Positions 36,270-45,228 of a stretch of 64,000 bases of DNA are shown one piece after another; position 1 is the stretch's first letter; the number at the start of each line of letters is the position of its first letter. The notes below the pieces were generated by a model. That model searched no databases. It worked only from the letters and a program-made list of their open reading frames with translations, and was not told where the DNA came from. Source of the DNA: Planctomycetota bacterium (GTDB lineage: Bacteria > Planctomycetota > GCA-002687715 > DRQF01); contig JACKGY010000003.1 in assembly GCA_020639295.1 (NCBI GenBank), forward strand, positions 936,958 to 1,000,957. Reading direction: 5' to 3'. Position numbers and translations under genes: made by a program.

Positions 36270-36960
36270 CCCGGACCGTCGCCGAGAGACCTCGCGCTTC
36301 GGATGCGCAGCAGGCGCTGCGCGGTCCGGCCGGAGCGCCAGCCGCTGGCTGGCCTAGCCTTCTTCGCCCGTTGCCCACGCTCTCGCCCGACGATCCTGCC
36401 GAATGCTCAGCAGGCGCTGCGCGGTCCGGCCGGAGCGCCAGCCGCTGGCTGGCCCAGTCTTCTTCGCCCGTTACCCACGCTCTCGCCCGACGATCCTTCC
36501 GAATGCGCAGCAGGCGCTGCGCGGTCCGGCCGGCTGGGCAGCCGGCGCTCCGAGGCGGCAGGCGCTGCGCGGGCCCGGTCGTCGCCGAGAGACCTCGCGC
36601 TTCGGATGCGCAGCAGGCGCTGCGCGGTCCGGCCGGCTGGGCAGCCGGCGCTCCGGAGCGCCAGCCGCTGGCTGGCCTAGCCTTCTTCGCCCGTTGCCCA
36701 CGCGCTCGCCCGACGATCCTTCCGGATGTGCAGCAGGCGCTGCGCGGTCCGGCCGGCTGGGCAGCCGGCGCTCCGAGGCGGCAGGCGCTGCGCGGGCCCA
36801 GTCTTCTTCGCCCGTTGCCCACGCTCTCGCCCGACGATCCTGCCGAATGCGCAGCAGGCGCTGCGCGGTCCGGCCGGCTGGGCAGCCGGCGCTCCGAGGC
36901 AGCAGTCGCTGCGCGGTCCGCTCGGAGCACCAGCGGCTCCGAGCACCGAGCGCTGGTCGG
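36270..36960 (-). repeat. Palindromic repeat cluster A, after recA
   Basis: This region between the recA stop and the rpmF promoter holds no convincing gene. Six copies of the element GCGCAGCAGGCGCTGCGC (7-bp stem, AGGC loop), or close variants, begin near 36305, 36405, 36505, 36608, 36728 and 36849, so the first three are spaced exactly 100 bp. Between them are the hairpins CCAGCCGCTGGCTGG and CCGGCTGGGCAGCCGG, joined by linkers containing CTTCTTCGCCCGTTGCCCAC. Open frames across it exist in several frames on both strands, which is expected of GC-rich repeats. The same family recurs, inverted, at 45229-46190. It resembles BIME-type mosaic repeats in organisation. Confidence 0.85.
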
Positions 36961-36969
36961 CCTTCGGGA

Positions 36970-38058
36970 TCAGGCGATCTCGGCGGCGGCCTCAGGCGCC
37001 GCGGCCGGCGTGGCCGTCACTTGGCGGCGCGGATCGAGCTTGTCGAGGACCTTCTCGGCCATGTCGGCCGAGACGTCCTCGTTCTCCTTCAGGAACTGCT
37101 TGGCCCGCTCCCGACCCTGACCGAGGCGCAGCTCGCCGTAGCAGTACCAGGAACCGCTCTTGTCGGCGATCTTGTTGTCCACCGCCAGGTCGAGCAGGTC
37201 GCCCAGATAGGAGATGCCCTCGTTGAACATGATGTCGAACTCCACCACCCGGAAGGGCGGCGCGATCTTGTTCTTCACCACGGTCACCTTGGTGCGGTTG
37301 CCCACCACGGCGTCCCGGTCGGTGATCCGGCCGATGCGGCGGATGTCGAGGCGCATCGAGGCGTAGAACTTGAGCGCCCGGCCACCGGTCGTGGTCTCGG
37401 GGCTACCGAACATCACGCCCACCTTCTCGCGGATCTGGTTGATGAAGATCACGCAGGTGTTGCTCTTGGCGACGATGCCGGTGAGCTTGCGCAGCGCCTG
37501 CGACATCAGCCGCGCCTGCAGGCCGACGTGGCTGTCGCCCATCTCGCCCTCGATCTCGGCCTTGGGCACCAGCGCCGCGACCGAGTCGATGACGATCACG
37601 TCGACCGCGTTCGAGCGCACCAGCATCTCGCAGATCTCGAGGGCCTGCTCGCCGGTGTCGGGCTGCGAGACCAGGAGGTTCTCCATGTCGACGCCCAGCT
37701 TCTTGGCGTACTGGGGGTCGAGCGCGTGCTCGGCGTCGATGAAGGCGCAGATGCCGCCTTCCTTCTGGGCGTTGCCGACCACGTGCAGGGTGAGCGTCGT
37801 CTTGCCGGAACTCTCCGGGCCGTAGATCTCGACGATACGGCCACGCGGCACGCCACCGCCGGCGGCGAGGTCGAGCGAGATGGAACCGGTCGAGATGCAA
37901 TGGATCTCGGTGCTCTGCCCCTCGCCGAGCCGCATGATCGAGCCGGTGCCGTACTGCTTCTCGATCTGCTGGAGGGTGTAGTCGAGCGCCGCCTTCCGGG
38001 CCTTGTCGTCCTCGGGGCGGGTCGCCATCGTCTTCTGGGTCTTCGCGCTACGGGCCAT
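36970..38058 (-). CDS. recA: Recombinase RecA
   Basis: A 362-residue recombinase that forms filaments on single-stranded DNA, drives homologous pairing and activates LexA self-cleavage. The Walker A motif is GPESSGKTT (about residues 80-88), Walker B is VDVIVIDSVAALVP, and the L2 region contains NQIREKVGVMFGSPETTTGG. The C-terminal tail is Ala/Pro-rich. GAGG lies 9 nt before ATG 38058. No LexA box was recognised upstream. The repeat cluster A begins about 10 bp after its stop codon. Confidence 0.98.
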   Translation of the reverse strand: MARSAKTQKTMATRPEDDKARKAALDYTLQQIEKQYGTGSIMRLGEGQSTEIHCISTGSISLDLAAGGGVPRGRIVEIYGPESSGKTTLTLHVVGNAQKEGGICAFIDAEHALDPQYAKKLGVDMENLLVSQPDTGEQALEICEMLVRSNAVDVIVIDSVAALVPKAEIEGEMGDSHVGLQARLMSQALRKLTGIVAKSNTCVIFINQIREKVGVMFGSPETTTGGRALKFYASMRLDIRRIGRITDRDAVVGNRTKVTVVKNKIAPPFRVVEFDIMFNEGISYLGDLLDLAVDNKIADKSGSWYCYGELRLGQGRERAKQFLKENEDVSADMAEKVLDKLDPRRQVTATPAAAPEAAAEIA

Positions 38059-38251
38059 GCTGCCGTACCTCGTGGAGTCTGGTTGGAACTGGTCGGGAGG
38101 TCATCTTGCGCCCGACCGGGGACAGCTTCCCCATCCACGAAGTCGACGGCGCCGGACCCGAGGACCGGGAAATTCCCGACTCTCGCAAGTCCGGCGCCGA
38201 AGCGGGCGGCCACCGCAGCCTGTGGCCAGGGCCCGGGTGACCCACGGTCGC

Positions 38252-39889
38252 TCAGGGGACCAGCTGGAGGCGCAATCCGTTCGAGCTCCGCAGGGTCGCC
38301 CCCAGCTCGAACCACTGGACGTGGGCGTACCAGCCGGCCAGATAGGGGTTCTGGCGGCTGATGGAGGGCGCCCGGAATTCACCGGTCGCATCGAAGACGG
38401 TGTTCCCCACCTCGATCAGGTTCGCCGGGTCGGTCGCCACCAGGAGTTCGATGCCCATGAAGGGGTAGCGCGTCGGCGCCAGACTCACCACGTGGACGCC
38501 CGGGGCATGGGCCGCGGCTCCCTCGACCACGACCGTTCCGGTCAGGGAGGTGACCTGGTTGGCATCCGGACTCCAGCTCAGGAAGAGATCGTCGATCGCC
38601 CGGCTGCCGTGATAGACGAGGCTCGGCAGCTCCGGGGACTTCTCCACCCGGTAGAAGCCGCAATTCGTTCCGCCCACGCCGTCGTAGTAGAGGTCGCTGA
38701 AGACGATGTCGGCGAAGCCGTCGCCGTCGAGATCACCGACGCCCTTGACCCCGAGCGTGTTGCCGGTCGGGTCCACCGTGAAGGCGCGAAGGACCTGGCC
38801 GGTCTTGCCGGACCAGATCTTGGTGCGGAACTGGGCCGATGGGCTGCTGGGGGATGCCGACGCGGCGTAGTCATCGAAACCGTCGCCATCGACGTCGCCC
38901 AGCATCGACACGCCGATGCCCAGGCGGTCGAGGGCGTTGTCGCCGACATGCGAGCGGATCACCAGCCCGGTGAGCCCGGAGCGGACGACGACCCGGCCGA
39001 CATCAAACAACGTGTTGCCGTAGCGGTATTCGCCATAGATGAAGTCGGGAACACCGTCACGATCGACGTCGCCGCCGCCAGCGACCGGTTGGCCGGCGTG
39101 GGACGTAGGACTCGAACCCAGGAAGGAGTAGATCAGGTTGCCAGTGGCACCCGAGCGGACCTGCACCGCGCCCGGGTAGTTGTTGCCTCCGGTGCTGTGA
39201 TTCCGAATGCCCACGACGATCTCGGCCAGGCCATCGCCGTCGATGTCGCCGAGGGCGGCGATGGAATCGCCGAAGCCGTCGCCCACGACGTTGCCGCTGA
39301 TCATCCAGAGGAGACTGCCGTCGATCCCCGAGTGGACCTCGACCCGCCCCACCGCCACGTTCGCTCCATTGGAGCCGAGGGCCCCGAAGGCGAAGTCGTC
39401 GTGACCGTCGGCGTTGAGGTCGCCCATGGCGCAGAGACCCGAGCCGAGACCGTCGTAGGGAGCGCCGAAGTAGCTGTAGAGGATCGCGCCGGTGGCGCCC
39501 GAGTAGAGGCGCAGGACACCATCGTAGGTCCCCGTCGGCGACTCGAGGATGTCCGAGACCATGAGGTCGGGCACACCGTCGCCGTCGACATCGCCCGCGG
39601 TCGAGACCCCGGAGGCAGGAAAATGCGCGGTCGGGAGCGGAGCGATGGTCCGGATCACCGCGCCGGTGGCACCCGACAGGACGAAGACCTGCCCCGGATT
39701 GCGGTTGGCGACATGGACGTCATTGATCCCGTCGCCATCGACGTCCCCAGCCGAGCCGATCACGCGTCCGAGCAGCTGCTGATTGGCCGTTCCCTCGCCA
39801 CCGAAGAGCAGTGTCTGCGCCCTGAGCGCCGAGGCGGCCAGGGTCAGGACCAGACTCACCGTGAGCAGCACTCTTGCCGTGTTCTTCAT
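38252..39889 (-). CDS. Secreted FG-GAP repeat protein
   Basis: A 545-residue protein with a signal peptide (ALRAQ end, about residue 24). It contains about seven FG-GAP/integrin-alpha-like beta-propeller repeats, marked by calcium-binding loops of the D-x-D-x-D-G-x-x-D type: AGDVDGDGINDV, AGDVDGDGVPDL, MGDLNADGHDDF, LGDIDGDGLAEI, GGDVDRDGVPDF, LGDVDGDGFDDY and VGDLDGDGFADI. A C-terminal beta domain ends GLRLQLVP. It is likely an extracellular or cell-surface adhesion-type protein. ATG 39889 has AAGGAA upstream. Confidence 0.85.
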   Translation of the reverse strand: MKNTARVLLTVSLVLTLAASALRAQTLLFGGEGTANQQLLGRVIGSAGDVDGDGINDVHVANRNPGQVFVLSGATGAVIRTIAPLPTAHFPASGVSTAGDVDGDGVPDLMVSDILESPTGTYDGVLRLYSGATGAILYSYFGAPYDGLGSGLCAMGDLNADGHDDFAFGALGSNGANVAVGRVEVHSGIDGSLLWMISGNVVGDGFGDSIAALGDIDGDGLAEIVVGIRNHSTGGNNYPGAVQVRSGATGNLIYSFLGSSPTSHAGQPVAGGGDVDRDGVPDFIYGEYRYGNTLFDVGRVVVRSGLTGLVIRSHVGDNALDRLGIGVSMLGDVDGDGFDDYAASASPSSPSAQFRTKIWSGKTGQVLRAFTVDPTGNTLGVKGVGDLDGDGFADIVFSDLYYDGVGGTNCGFYRVEKSPELPSLVYHGSRAIDDLFLSWSPDANQVTSLTGTVVVEGAAAHAPGVHVVSLAPTRYPFMGIELLVATDPANLIEVGNTVFDATGEFRAPSISRQNPYLAGWYAHVQWFELGATLRSSNGLRLQLVP

Positions 39890-40172
39890 CACCGAAGGTT
39901 CCTTTCTCGACCTCGTCCCGTTTGGACCTGGCCGCCGCCATCTCGGCCCAGGGCCATCAGGTGAGCAGGAACCCATTGCGGTCTCCCGCAACGGCAAATC
40001 TCGGACTCCGCCCCCCGCGACCGGATCGGGCCTGGAGATGCGGGCCGACGTGGTCGATCCACATCGCTCCGTACCGACGCGGCCGCGGAAGGTCGAGCCG
40101 GCCGGAGACAAGGGAAGGCGAGGCGCCCGGTCCCGGCCGGACGCCCCGCCTCCACCGCCTGGCCCCTGCTCC

Positions 40173-42203
40173 TCAGAGGATCACGACGGTCACCGCGTTG
40201 GCGATCTTGACCCCGGTGGGGCTGGCGATCGCCGGCTGGAAGGTGGTCAGGACCAGGCCGCTCGGCAAGGCGAAGTTCGGCAGGGTCCGGGCGTCGAGCA
40301 GGACGCCGCTGGGATCGGTGAAGTAGAAGGCATCGTAGGGGAAGCCCTGGAAGCCGCCGTTGGCCCAGGCGATGGCGTCGATGAAGGCGGCGATGTTCAG
40401 CGGCAGGCCCTGGGCGTCGATGCCGGGCCCGCCGATGTCGAACTGCCCGATGGTCCCGGGATAGACGACCGAGCCCGGATTGAGCGGGCCGTAGAGCAAG
40501 GCGATCGGCTGGAAGGGGGCGCCCTCGTAGTAGAGGCGGAAGGGCCCACCCGGGCTCACGGTCGCGCTGAAGGGACCGGTCACGCCATGCCGAGGACCGA
40601 GGCCCTGGGCGTTGACCGCGTCGTTCAGGTCGAAGAGCGCCACGCCGGGTCGCGCCGGCTGGCCGGGGTTGCTCGGTCCCATGAGGTCGGCGACCAGGAT
40701 GTCGTCGATGGCGATGTCGTGGCCGTAGGCGCCGTTGTCGGTCCGGCCGCGGAAACGGAGCTGGACGATCTGGCCGACGAAGGCCGAGAGGTCGACGTCG
40801 TGAAGGCGCCAGGCGGTGCCGTTCCAGGTGGCGAGGCTCGGGTCGTGGCCGTAGGGACCGAAGACGTCGAGGACGTCACCAGCCTGGGCCAGGACGTCCA
40901 CGGAGAGTTCGTTCTCGAAGCTCGTGTGCGGCAGGTTCAGGTTGTAGCTGTGGCTCCAGAAGCCGAGGTGCGGCGCGATCGCCGTCCGCAGGTCGAGGCA
41001 GGGCGTGAGCAGGTTGATCTGCGCCTGCTCGCTACCCGGCGGATCGTCGATGTGGGCATAGACGCCGGTCGGCGTGCCGACGAAGGTGTGGTCACGGCTC
41101 GGTCCGGTGAAGGCCGTGGCGGTCGGACCGCTCTGGATGATCCAGTCGGCGCCGGTGCCGCCGCCGTCGTTCGCGTCCTGGACCCAACCCGGAGGCGGCA
41201 GGGTTCCCGGCGTGCCGGGCAGGGAATCGAAGGTCTCCGCGAAGGGCAGGCCACGCAGGTTCGTGAGCCCGTCGCCACCGTAGCGACGCACCAGGGCATC
41301 GTTGCCCGGCACGACGTCCCCGACCAGCTGGATGGCGACCCCGAGATCGACCTGGCCGGCCGCGGGGAAGCTGGCGGGCGCCGAGAAGATGGCCGCGTAG
41401 GATCCGGCGGGCGGCAGGCCGCCGACCGGTTGGAAGCTCTCCACCACCGGCGCGCCGCCATTGATGCTGAAGCTGGCCTGGAAGGGCGAGGTGATCGTGT
41501 TCGTGCCCAGGTTCTTCACCTGGAAGCCGACCGCGACGTTGCCCTGGGGCGGACGGCAGGAGTCGGCCAGGGGCGTCGGCAGGAGGATCGCCTCGACCGC
41601 CAGGTCGCTGGGCTGGATCTCGCTCACCAGGACGTTGTCCAGGCACCACCAGTAGATGTCCTTGAAGATTCCGCGGAAGCGGATCTCCATGCTCTTCCCG
41701 GGCGAGAAGTAGGGCGTGAGGTCGATGGTCTCGTGGACGACGGCGCCGAAGAAGCCCGGCGCCCAGCCCACGTCGGTCCCGACCCAGCTCCGGACGACCT
41801 GCCAGCTCCCGGCCGGACCGGACCGCAGCTCGACGTAGGCCTGGCTGTTGTCGTCTCGGAGCTGGTGGTCGAACTCGAGGGTCAGCGCGGCCAGTCCGTT
41901 GCTCGGATTGAAGGGCGGACTGGTCAGGATCGACTCGGTGGCGATCGAACTCGAGAGCCAGCTGGGGTCGATCGCGGCGAAGCGACCGGAGACCGGCGGG
42001 TCGAGGAAGCGCATGCCCTGGTTCGAGAAGTCCCAGGACAGCGCGCCGCCGCCCGGCAGGGCGGTCGCCACGTTGCTCCAGCCCGCTGGCGGATTGGAGA
42101 AGGTCGTGTTGCTGAAGTCCTCGGAGAGGAGGACGGTCTGGGCCATGAGCCCGGTGCTCGTCAGCACCAGGACCAGGGCCAGACGGACGAACTTACCGTT
42201 CAC
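40173..42203 (-). CDS. Secreted protein with MAM-like and CARDB-like domains
   Basis: A 676-residue protein with a signal peptide (MNGKFVRLALVLVLTSTGLMAQ). The region after it (FSNTTFSNPPAGWSNV...LTLEFDHQL...WWCLDNVLVSE) and a second copy around residues 330-500 (FAETFDSLPGTPGTLPPPGW...YGHDIAIDDILVAD) look like MAM/choice-of-anchor type beta-sandwiches. Between them, DLAVEAILLPTP...VKNLGTNTI resembles a CARDB-type adhesion module. The C-terminus is unassigned. No enzyme motif is seen. It is probably a surface or matrix protein. Confidence 0.7.
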   Translation of the reverse strand: MNGKFVRLALVLVLTSTGLMAQTVLLSEDFSNTTFSNPPAGWSNVATALPGGGALSWDFSNQGMRFLDPPVSGRFAAIDPSWLSSSIATESILTSPPFNPSNGLAALTLEFDHQLRDDNSQAYVELRSGPAGSWQVVRSWVGTDVGWAPGFFGAVVHETIDLTPYFSPGKSMEIRFRGIFKDIYWWCLDNVLVSEIQPSDLAVEAILLPTPLADSCRPPQGNVAVGFQVKNLGTNTITSPFQASFSINGGAPVVESFQPVGGLPPAGSYAAIFSAPASFPAAGQVDLGVAIQLVGDVVPGNDALVRRYGGDGLTNLRGLPFAETFDSLPGTPGTLPPPGWVQDANDGGGTGADWIIQSGPTATAFTGPSRDHTFVGTPTGVYAHIDDPPGSEQAQINLLTPCLDLRTAIAPHLGFWSHSYNLNLPHTSFENELSVDVLAQAGDVLDVFGPYGHDPSLATWNGTAWRLHDVDLSAFVGQIVQLRFRGRTDNGAYGHDIAIDDILVADLMGPSNPGQPARPGVALFDLNDAVNAQGLGPRHGVTGPFSATVSPGGPFRLYYEGAPFQPIALLYGPLNPGSVVYPGTIGQFDIGGPGIDAQGLPLNIAAFIDAIAWANGGFQGFPYDAFYFTDPSGVLLDARTLPNFALPSGLVLTTFQPAIASPTGVKIANAVTVVIL

Positions 42204-42374
42204 GGTTGATCTCCTCGGGGGGAAAGAGATGACAGCGCGACGTTCTGGCGCGGACGACGATACCCGGTGCGCTCGCGAGCGTCACCCCGCGATCACGATC
42301 CCGGATCGAGTCATCGCCGTCGATCGATGAAAACGACGGCGCATGGCGGAGATACGGCGGCCTCGACCGGGACT

Positions 42375-42414
42375 CGAAAAGAAAAAGGGGCCGACTCCGC
42401 GGAGCCGGTCCCCC
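42375..42414 (-). terminator. Intrinsic terminator after the thioredoxin-like gene
   Basis: On the minus strand a long stem (CCGGCTCC/GGAGTCGG with GGGG/CCCC and one bulged A, 42387-42414) is followed by TTTTTCTTTTC. It starts about 25 nt after the stop codon at 42439. This supports 42439 as the true end of the gene, not the in-frame TGA at 43159-43161. Confidence 0.88.
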
Positions 42415-42438
42415 ATCGTTCACCCTCGCGCGCCGGAT

Positions 42439-43389
42439 TCACTCGCCCTTCAGGGTGGCGATCTCGCCGCGGAGCTTCTCGAGCGTGTTACCCATCTGAT
42501 CGCCCAGGTCGGCGGCCGCGATGATCTTCTCGAGCGCGGCCAGGATGGTCTCGGCGTCGGCCTTCTGCCCGGCCTTCACCGCGCCGAGCACGGCGTAGTA
42601 GTGGAAGCCCAGCTCCACCGGCGAACCGGCGTCGGGGCCCTCGCCCTTCTTCCACATCTCGTAGACCGCGACCCCGCCGTCCTCGCGGGCCTTGCGCATC
42701 GCCTGGCTGACGACCTGGTTCTTCTTCCAGGTGCGGTACTGGCCCAGGACCCGCTCGTCGACGCCTTCGACCTTGGCCGCGGCGTCGACCTCCTCGAGGC
42801 TCGGGCCGTTCTGTCGCTGACCGTGGCCGAGTGCGTCGAGGATGGTGATGCTCGCCTTCAGCGCGGCGTCGTCGGGTTTCTCCTTCGCCTTGGCGCGCAG
42901 CTTCACCAGGAGCTGGGCATTGGCGAGCCCGGTCTTGAATTCCAGCTCGGTGGTCGGCCGGGCCTCGTAGACGACCTCGCCCTCGGCGGTGATGAAGCAG
43001 CAATAGGGGAAGCCGCGGCCACCCATGGGCTTCAGGAGACCCTGATCGGGCGCGCTCGCGAGATGGGCTTCGACGTTCAGGTAGGGAACGACCGACTTCG
43101 CGGCCTCGACCCACCAATCTTGCAGGAGGGGACCCCCCTCCAGTGATTCACAGGGTCCTCACCGCGCGTAGCTGCGGGAGAAGTAGGCATAGATCAGCTT
43201 GCCTTCCGCCGCGGCGCGCGTCTTGGCCGTCTCCAGCGACTGGACCCATTCGATCTTGCCGGCGAATTCCTTGCTCAGCTTCTTGTCGTAGTTCGCCTTC
43301 AGCACCTCTTCGCTCGGCTGGTTCTGGGCCAGACCGGTCGTGGCGCCGAGGGCGAGCACGAGAAGAGCCATCAGGAAACGATGTCTCAT
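42439..43389 (-). CDS. Probable secreted thioredoxin-fold selenoprotein (UGPC motif)
   Basis: ATG 43389 is preceded by AGGAGAG and begins a signal peptide (MRHRFLMALLVLALGATTGLAQ). At codon 77 there is an in-frame TGA (43161-43159); the same frame then continues without interruption to a stop at 42439, giving 316 residues if the TGA is read as selenocysteine (U). The context is AYFSRSYAR-U-GPCESLE, that is, U-G-P-C where thioredoxins have C-G-P-C. The cis-Pro loop GGRGFPYCCF follows at about residue 125, as in thioredoxin folds, and a helical C-terminal extension follows. A SECIS-like hairpin lies just after the TGA, and a terminator follows the second stop. A nonsense mutation (TGC/TGT to TGA) in a decaying gene is the alternative, but the downstream frame shows no other damage. 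Expected function: periplasmic disulfide/peroxide redox chemistry. Confidence 0.8.
43125..43141 (-). promoter_or_regulatory. Putative bacterial SECIS element of the thioredoxin-like gene
   Basis: The minus-strand bases 43141-43125 form GGAGGGG-GGT-CCCCTCC, a 7-bp stem with a GGU loop (or a 6-bp stem with GGGUC loop). The loop starts 24 nt after the in-frame TGA, inside the 16-37 nt range known for bacterial SECIS elements, and contains the expected G and GU. An alternative pairing of GGACCC just after the TGA with GGGTCC competes with it. Confidence 0.55.
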
Positions 43390-43523
43390 CTGGTTTCTCT
43401 CCTGGACTTCGGTGAATTCGGTTCGGGCGTCGAGTCTACACCCGCCGAGGCGGCGCTGGAAGCCGGCCGCGCGATCATGAACGCCCACCGGGCCAGGAAC
43501 ATTCGCGGCTTCTGTTCCGCGCC

Positions 43524-44726
43524 TCAGCGGCGCGAGGCGACGAACTCGCCGATCTTCGTGTAGGCGGCGCGCAGGGTCGCCTCCGGCGGCAGGAAGACCA
43601 CGCGGAAATGCGCCGTTCCGGGACGTTGGCCGAAGCCGCCGCCGTGGACGACGACCACGCCGGTGGCCCGGATGAGGTCGGCGATGTAACTCTCCTCCGC
43701 CGCCGGATCGACGTCGAGGCTCGGGAAGGCGTAGAAGGCGCCGAGCGGCGGCACGCAGCTGATGCCGTCGACCGCGTTGAGCATCTCGACGGTGATGTCG
43801 CGCCGATGCGAGAGCTTCCGTCGGAGCGCGGGCAGATGGGACTTGTCGGCCAGCGCGGGGGCGATGGCGTACTGCTCGGGGTGATTCGAACTCAGGCGCG
43901 CGCGACAGAGCTGGGCGATCGCTCCCTTGTAGTCCTTGAGCACGGCGGCGGCGCCCGAGAGGATGCCCCAGCCGACCCGAAGGCCCGGGCCGAGGTAGGC
44001 CTTCGACAGGCCGTCGAAGGTGAGGATCGGCGCCTCGTGATCGATCGAGGCCATCGGCACGTGGACCGCGCCGTCCAGGGTCAGCTCGCCGTAGATCTCG
44101 TCGGCGATCACCAGGATGCCGTGCTGCTTCGCCAGCTCGATGACGCCGGCGAGCGTCTCCCTCGAGGCCACGCTGCCGGTGGGGTTGTTCGGGTTGATGA
44201 CGACGATCGCGCGGGTCTTGTCGTTGATGCGCCGGGCGATGTCCTCGAGGTCGGGCTGCCAGCCGTTCGCCTCGTCGAGGAAGTAGGGGTTCTCCTCGAG
44301 GGATAGCTTGGCGACCAGGGCGGTGTAGAGCGGGTAGCCTGGCGATGGGGTCAGGATGTTCTCGCCCTCGTTGCAGAGCGCGCTCAGGGCGATCTCGATG
44401 CCCTCGGAACAACCGTTCGAGATGTAGACGTCCTGGATGTTGCGGATGCCCTTCGCCTCGGCGTCGGCGCGGATCGCCGCCAGGGCGGCCGGAATGCCGT
44501 CGGAGGGCGCGTAGCCGTTCTTGTTGTCGTGCAGCGCCTTGGTGACGGCCTCGATGATGACCGACGGGGTCTCGTAGTCGAAGATGTTCGGGTCGCCGAC
44601 GTTCAGGTAGAGCATCTCGCGACCGGCGGCCTTGGCTTCGGCCGCCACGGTCAAGATGTCGCGCACCGCGTACTTGATGCTCGCCACCTTGCGGGCGGGC
44701 TTGATCGCCTGTAGCTCCGAACTCAT
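43524..44726 (-). CDS. PLP-dependent aminotransferase, class I (alanine aminotransferase-like)
   Basis: A 400-residue fold-type I transaminase. The N-terminal YLNVGDPNIFDYETP, the NPNNPTGSVASRETL segment, the ADEIYGELTLDG Asp/Tyr pair and the PLP lysine in LTFDGLSKAYLGPGLRVGW are all present. The overall pattern resembles AlaA-type enzymes that make alanine from pyruvate and glutamate. ATG 44726 is supported by GGAGG at good spacing. It is divergent from the small membrane protein gene 44859, separated by about 130 bp. Confidence 0.88.
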   Translation of the reverse strand: MSSELQAIKPARKVASIKYAVRDILTVAAEAKAAGREMLYLNVGDPNIFDYETPSVIIEAVTKALHDNKNGYAPSDGIPAALAAIRADAEAKGIRNIQDVYISNGCSEGIEIALSALCNEGENILTPSPGYPLYTALVAKLSLEENPYFLDEANGWQPDLEDIARRINDKTRAIVVINPNNPTGSVASRETLAGVIELAKQHGILVIADEIYGELTLDGAVHVPMASIDHEAPILTFDGLSKAYLGPGLRVGWGILSGAAAVLKDYKGAIAQLCRARLSSNHPEQYAIAPALADKSHLPALRRKLSHRRDITVEMLNAVDGISCVPPLGAFYAFPSLDVDPAAEESYIADLIRATGVVVVHGGGFGQRPGTAHFRVVFLPPEATLRAAYTKIGEFVASRR

Positions 44727-44858
44727 CGCAACTCCTCCGTGAACGGCGCCGAGGCTACCACCGCCCTGGTTTCGCGGCAACATCGCCGGCAGGGGCTCTT
44801 CCGCCGCCGACGGGCGATGTTAAGGTCTCGCCACCAGCAGCGAACGAGGGTCGCAGCC

Positions 44859-45200
44859 ATGGGTAAGAGCGTCGAATACCTCCTGCTCTTCGTCCTCACC
44901 GGCCTCAGCGCCGTTCTCATGAAGTACCTCGCCGAGGCCAACGCCGCCCGCTGGACGGGCCTCGTCGCGACCTTCCCCATCCGGATCGGCATCGGCCTCT
45001 TCCTGGTCTCCGAGGCCGCCGGCCTGAGCGGACTACGGCGCGGCACGACCGGGACCATCATCGGCCTGGTGGCGATCATGGTGATGATCGGCGTCACCCA
45101 CCTCCTGGCCCGCTCGATCGGGGTCCGCCCGGCCCTCGGCGTCGGCATGGCCGTCTGGTTCGTCGCCGCCTACGGCCTCGGCCAGATCTTCCGCGGCTGA
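44859..45200 (+). CDS. Small four-helix membrane protein
   Basis: A 113-residue, very hydrophobic protein with four predicted membrane helices (YLLLFVLTGLSAVLMKYL, FPIRIGIGLFLVSEAAGL, IIGLVAIMVMIGVTHLLA, ALGVGMAVWFVAAYGLGQI). Small inner-membrane proteins of the GlpM/DUF3147 type have a similar layout, but the match is by appearance only. ATG 44859 has a GAGGG upstream. Repeat cluster B begins about 29 bp after its stop codon. Confidence 0.65.
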   Translation: MGKSVEYLLLFVLTGLSAVLMKYLAEANAARWTGLVATFPIRIGIGLFLVSEAAGLSGLRRGTTGTIIGLVAIMVMIGVTHLLARSIGVRPALGVGMAVWFVAAYGLGQIFRG

Positions 45201-45228
45201 ACGGCGGCTCCGCGGCGGTCGTGAAGAC

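Noticed and set aside
36270..36960. Repeat cluster A as a CRISPR array or integron attC array
   Set aside because: Spacers are not unique and the repeat elements are not of a direct-repeat type with uniform spacers; no attC core sites, integrase or cas genes are present.
36403..38361. A 652-codon open frame on the plus strand
   Set aside because: It crosses repeat cluster A and runs antisense to recA. The translation is a repetitive product of the palindromic repeats.
39100..39125. GGACTCGAACCCA resembling a tRNA T-arm on the minus strand
   Set aside because: It is inside the FG-GAP gene and no acceptor or anticodon stem can be formed around it.
43139..43161. Frameshift instead of stop read-through in the thioredoxin-like gene
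   Set aside because: Both halves are in the same frame, so only the TGA interrupts them; the G-run after it need not be miscounted.
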